From assembly GCA_015075635.1 (NCBI GenBank), contig JABTUA010000001.1, positions 1,984,001 to 2,048,000 on the forward strand: 64,000 bases of DNA, in the 5' to 3' direction. Within the stretch, counting starts at the first letter, position 1. Each line of letters opens with the position of its first letter. Shown here one piece after another: positions 62,717-64,000 of this stretch. The position numbers were made by a program, and so were the translations under genes. The notes beneath the pieces are model-generated. The model did not search any database and was not told where the DNA came from. It was given only the letters and a program-made list of their open reading frames with translations. The stretch comes from Polyangiaceae bacterium (GTDB taxonomy: Bacteria > Myxococcota_A > Polyangia > Polyangiales > Polyangiaceae).

Positions 62717-64000
62717 CTATCGACGCTTGTCCTTCCAGTCGCTCTGCGGCTTCGGCTGCGGCGCGACTGGAACCAGAGGTGGCTTGGCGCCTGCCGCGCC
62801 CGCCGCCGGTGGCTTGGCGATCGGCGTCCGCGTCGTGGGCAGGTCGGTCAAGGAGACCACCGGTGTCGATGCGGACGGAGCTACGGTCGGCTCATTTGCC
62901 CCCGAGTCGCGTTGCACGGCGAGCTGGGTCGGCTGCTGGGTCTGCATCGCGGGTGTTTGCACGGACGGCACAGACGCCGAGAGTGAGGGTGACTCCGCCT
63001 GCATTCGCGATCCCAAGAAGGTCACCCCGACACCGATGACGACGAGCACGGACACGCCAGCGGCAGCTGCGGCCGCTAGCACGACGTTGCGAGAAGGACG
63101 CGGCGAACGTGTGGGTTGAAGCGGGACTCCGGTCCGCCCCGACGTCACTGCCGCCTCCGACCCGGTCGGGCTCGGCGCTCCGACCGGACGGGCATCGATT
63201 GTCGTCACGGGCTCGTCATCGACCGACTCTGGAACAGCGAGGGGAGGGTAGCTGTGGATCGGGGCGTGTCGAATGCGATCGTAGGCGGTGCGAACGGCGT
63301 CTTGCATGGCTGCGGCGGTCGGCCAGCGGTCGGACTTCCGGAACATGAGCGCCTTGTCGATGACCTCGGCGAGGGGCAGGGGGGTTTCCGGCGCGACCTC
63401 CCTCATCGGCCGAGCTGCCTGCGTCACCGCAGCGACGAGTTGCTCGTTGGGGGTGCTCGCTTCGTGGACCAACTTGCCCGTCGCAAGCGTGAACATGGTC
63501 GCCCCCACCGACCACAAGTCGCTCTCGACATCCACTTCCTCCCATCGTCCACGCGCGTGCTCGGGTGCCATGAACGCCGGAGTCCCCATGGTCGTTCCCG
63601 CCTGAGTCGCGTTGCTGGCGGTCGAAAGCTCCCGTAGCCTCGCGATCCCAAAGTCGAGAACCTTGACCACGCCCTGCCGGGTCAGAAACACGTTTTCGGG
63701 CTTGATGTCTCGATGGACGATGCCTTTGGCGTGTGCGGCCGCCAGCACGTCGAGCACCTGGTCGGCGACGGAGAGGACCTCATCGACCACGAGACTGCCC
63801 CCCTTCCGAAGACGGCGAGTCTCGAGCGACTCTCCCTCGAGCAAGTCCATCACCAGGTACAGCGAACCGTCGTCCGCGGTATCGTCGTCGAGCACGCGAA
63901 CCACCCCGGGGTGATCGACCTTGTTCGCGACATAGCCTTCCTTGAGGAAGCGAGAGCGAACGTGGCCGTAGCCGCCGAGCTCCGGGTGAAGGACCTTCAC
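62717..64000 (-). CDS. Ser/Thr protein kinase, C-terminal 427 residues (cut by window edge)
   Basis: The frame is open at the right edge; the glycine-rich loop is missing but VKVLHPE with the ATP lysine is right at the edge. HRD (96-98 in this fragment), DFG and the GTPAFMAPEH activation segment are present. A Ser/Thr/Pro-rich linker is followed by one membrane span (NVVLAAAAAAGVSVLVVIGVG) and a periplasmic tail rich in Thr/Pro/Ala. It is the first gene of the run 64000-59628. Confidence 0.9.
   Translation of the reverse strand: MKVLHPELGGYGHVRSRFLKEGYVANKVDHPGVVRVLDDDTADDGSLYLVMDLLEGESLETRRLRKGGSLVVDEVLSVADQVLDVLAAAHAKGIVHRDIKPENVFLTRQGVVKVLDFGIARLRELSTASNATQAGTTMGTPAFMAPEHARGRWEEVDVESDLWSVGATMFTLATGKLVHEASTPNEQLVAAVTQAARPMREVAPETPLPLAEVIDKALMFRKSDRWPTAAAMQDAVRTAYDRIRHAPIHSYPPLAVPESVDDEPVTTIDARPVGAPSPTGSEAAVTSGRTGVPLQPTRSPRPSRNVVLAAAAAAGVSVLVVIGVGVTFLGSRMQAESPSLSASVPSVQTPAMQTQQPTQLAVQRDSGANEPTVAPSASTPVVSLTDLPTTRTPIAKPPAAGAAGAKPPLVPVAPQPKPQSDWKDKRR

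Overview
The window is GC-rich chromosomal DNA that looks like a myxobacterium (Myxococcota, Polyangia/Sorangium-like). The signs are very high third-position GC, five Hanks-type Ser/Thr kinases, many lipoproteins with Gly/Ser/Thr-rich linkers behind the lipobox cysteine, Cys-repeat and DUF1554-type secreted proteins, and frequent GTG starts with 4-8 bp gene overlaps. The assignment rests on protein style, not on a marker gene.

Layout. 1-5.4 kb: the N-terminus of a kinase, a large exported phosphodiester-glycosidase-like protein, a small lipoprotein and a VWA-type lipoprotein. 5.4-11.3 kb (minus): rimO, carA, pyrC, a GMC oxidoreductase and its small partner. 11.3-13 kb: a propeller lipoprotein and a YtkA-like lipoprotein. 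13-19.4 kb (minus): a tight six-gene run of MIF-like tautomerase, hutI, MFS transporter, amidase, c-type cytochrome lipoprotein and five-heme cytochrome. 19.4-24.5 kb: a dicarboxylate/amino-acid symporter, an RHH/MazF-like toxin-antitoxin pair with 12-bp operator repeats, a GAF-GGDEF cyclase and hutU. 24.6-36.5 kb: a 1757-residue TPR protein, an S9 peptidase lipoprotein, a GNAT, a small membrane protein with an in-frame UGA, a nucleotide-transporter-like/HEAT fusion and a double cNMP-binding protein. 36.5-42.5 kb: secreted Cys-rich, lectin, CAP, propeller and zinc-ribbon proteins.

42.5-50.4 kb is an accessory island. Two perfect 60-bp copies of the 3' half of a tRNA-Leu(CAG) gene (42507 and 46656) mark old attachment sites. 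Unit 1 carries a GHKL ATPase, a DUF4325 STAS-like protein and a 60-aa protein, plus decayed duplicates. Unit 2 carries a group II intron inserted next to a conserved hairpin, an RHH protein, a near-consensus promoter with an overlapping palindrome, an excisionase-like HTH protein and a tyrosine recombinase. No intact tRNA-Leu and no third repeat copy are visible, so the right boundary is open.

50.4-64 kb: tandemly duplicated beta-helix/Gly-rich lipoproteins, a TPR/PEGA protein and a single-span membrane protein in one minus-strand run; then four Ser/Thr kinases with different tethered modules and a DUF1554 lipoprotein. A 306-bp unit bearing a 75-aa gene sits between two kinase genes, bounded by a perfect 29-bp duplication of the first kinase's 3' end. 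A homologue of that gene lies in the island.

The most striking observation is at 32442-32801 (minus). A 119-codon reading frame is interrupted by one UGA at codon 67. A perfect 7-bp stem with a GGUCU loop begins right after it, and the loop lies 18 nt past the UGA, the same loop and spacing as the E. coli fdhF SECIS. This is a strong candidate for an undescribed small membrane selenoprotein that conventional annotation would cut to 66 residues.
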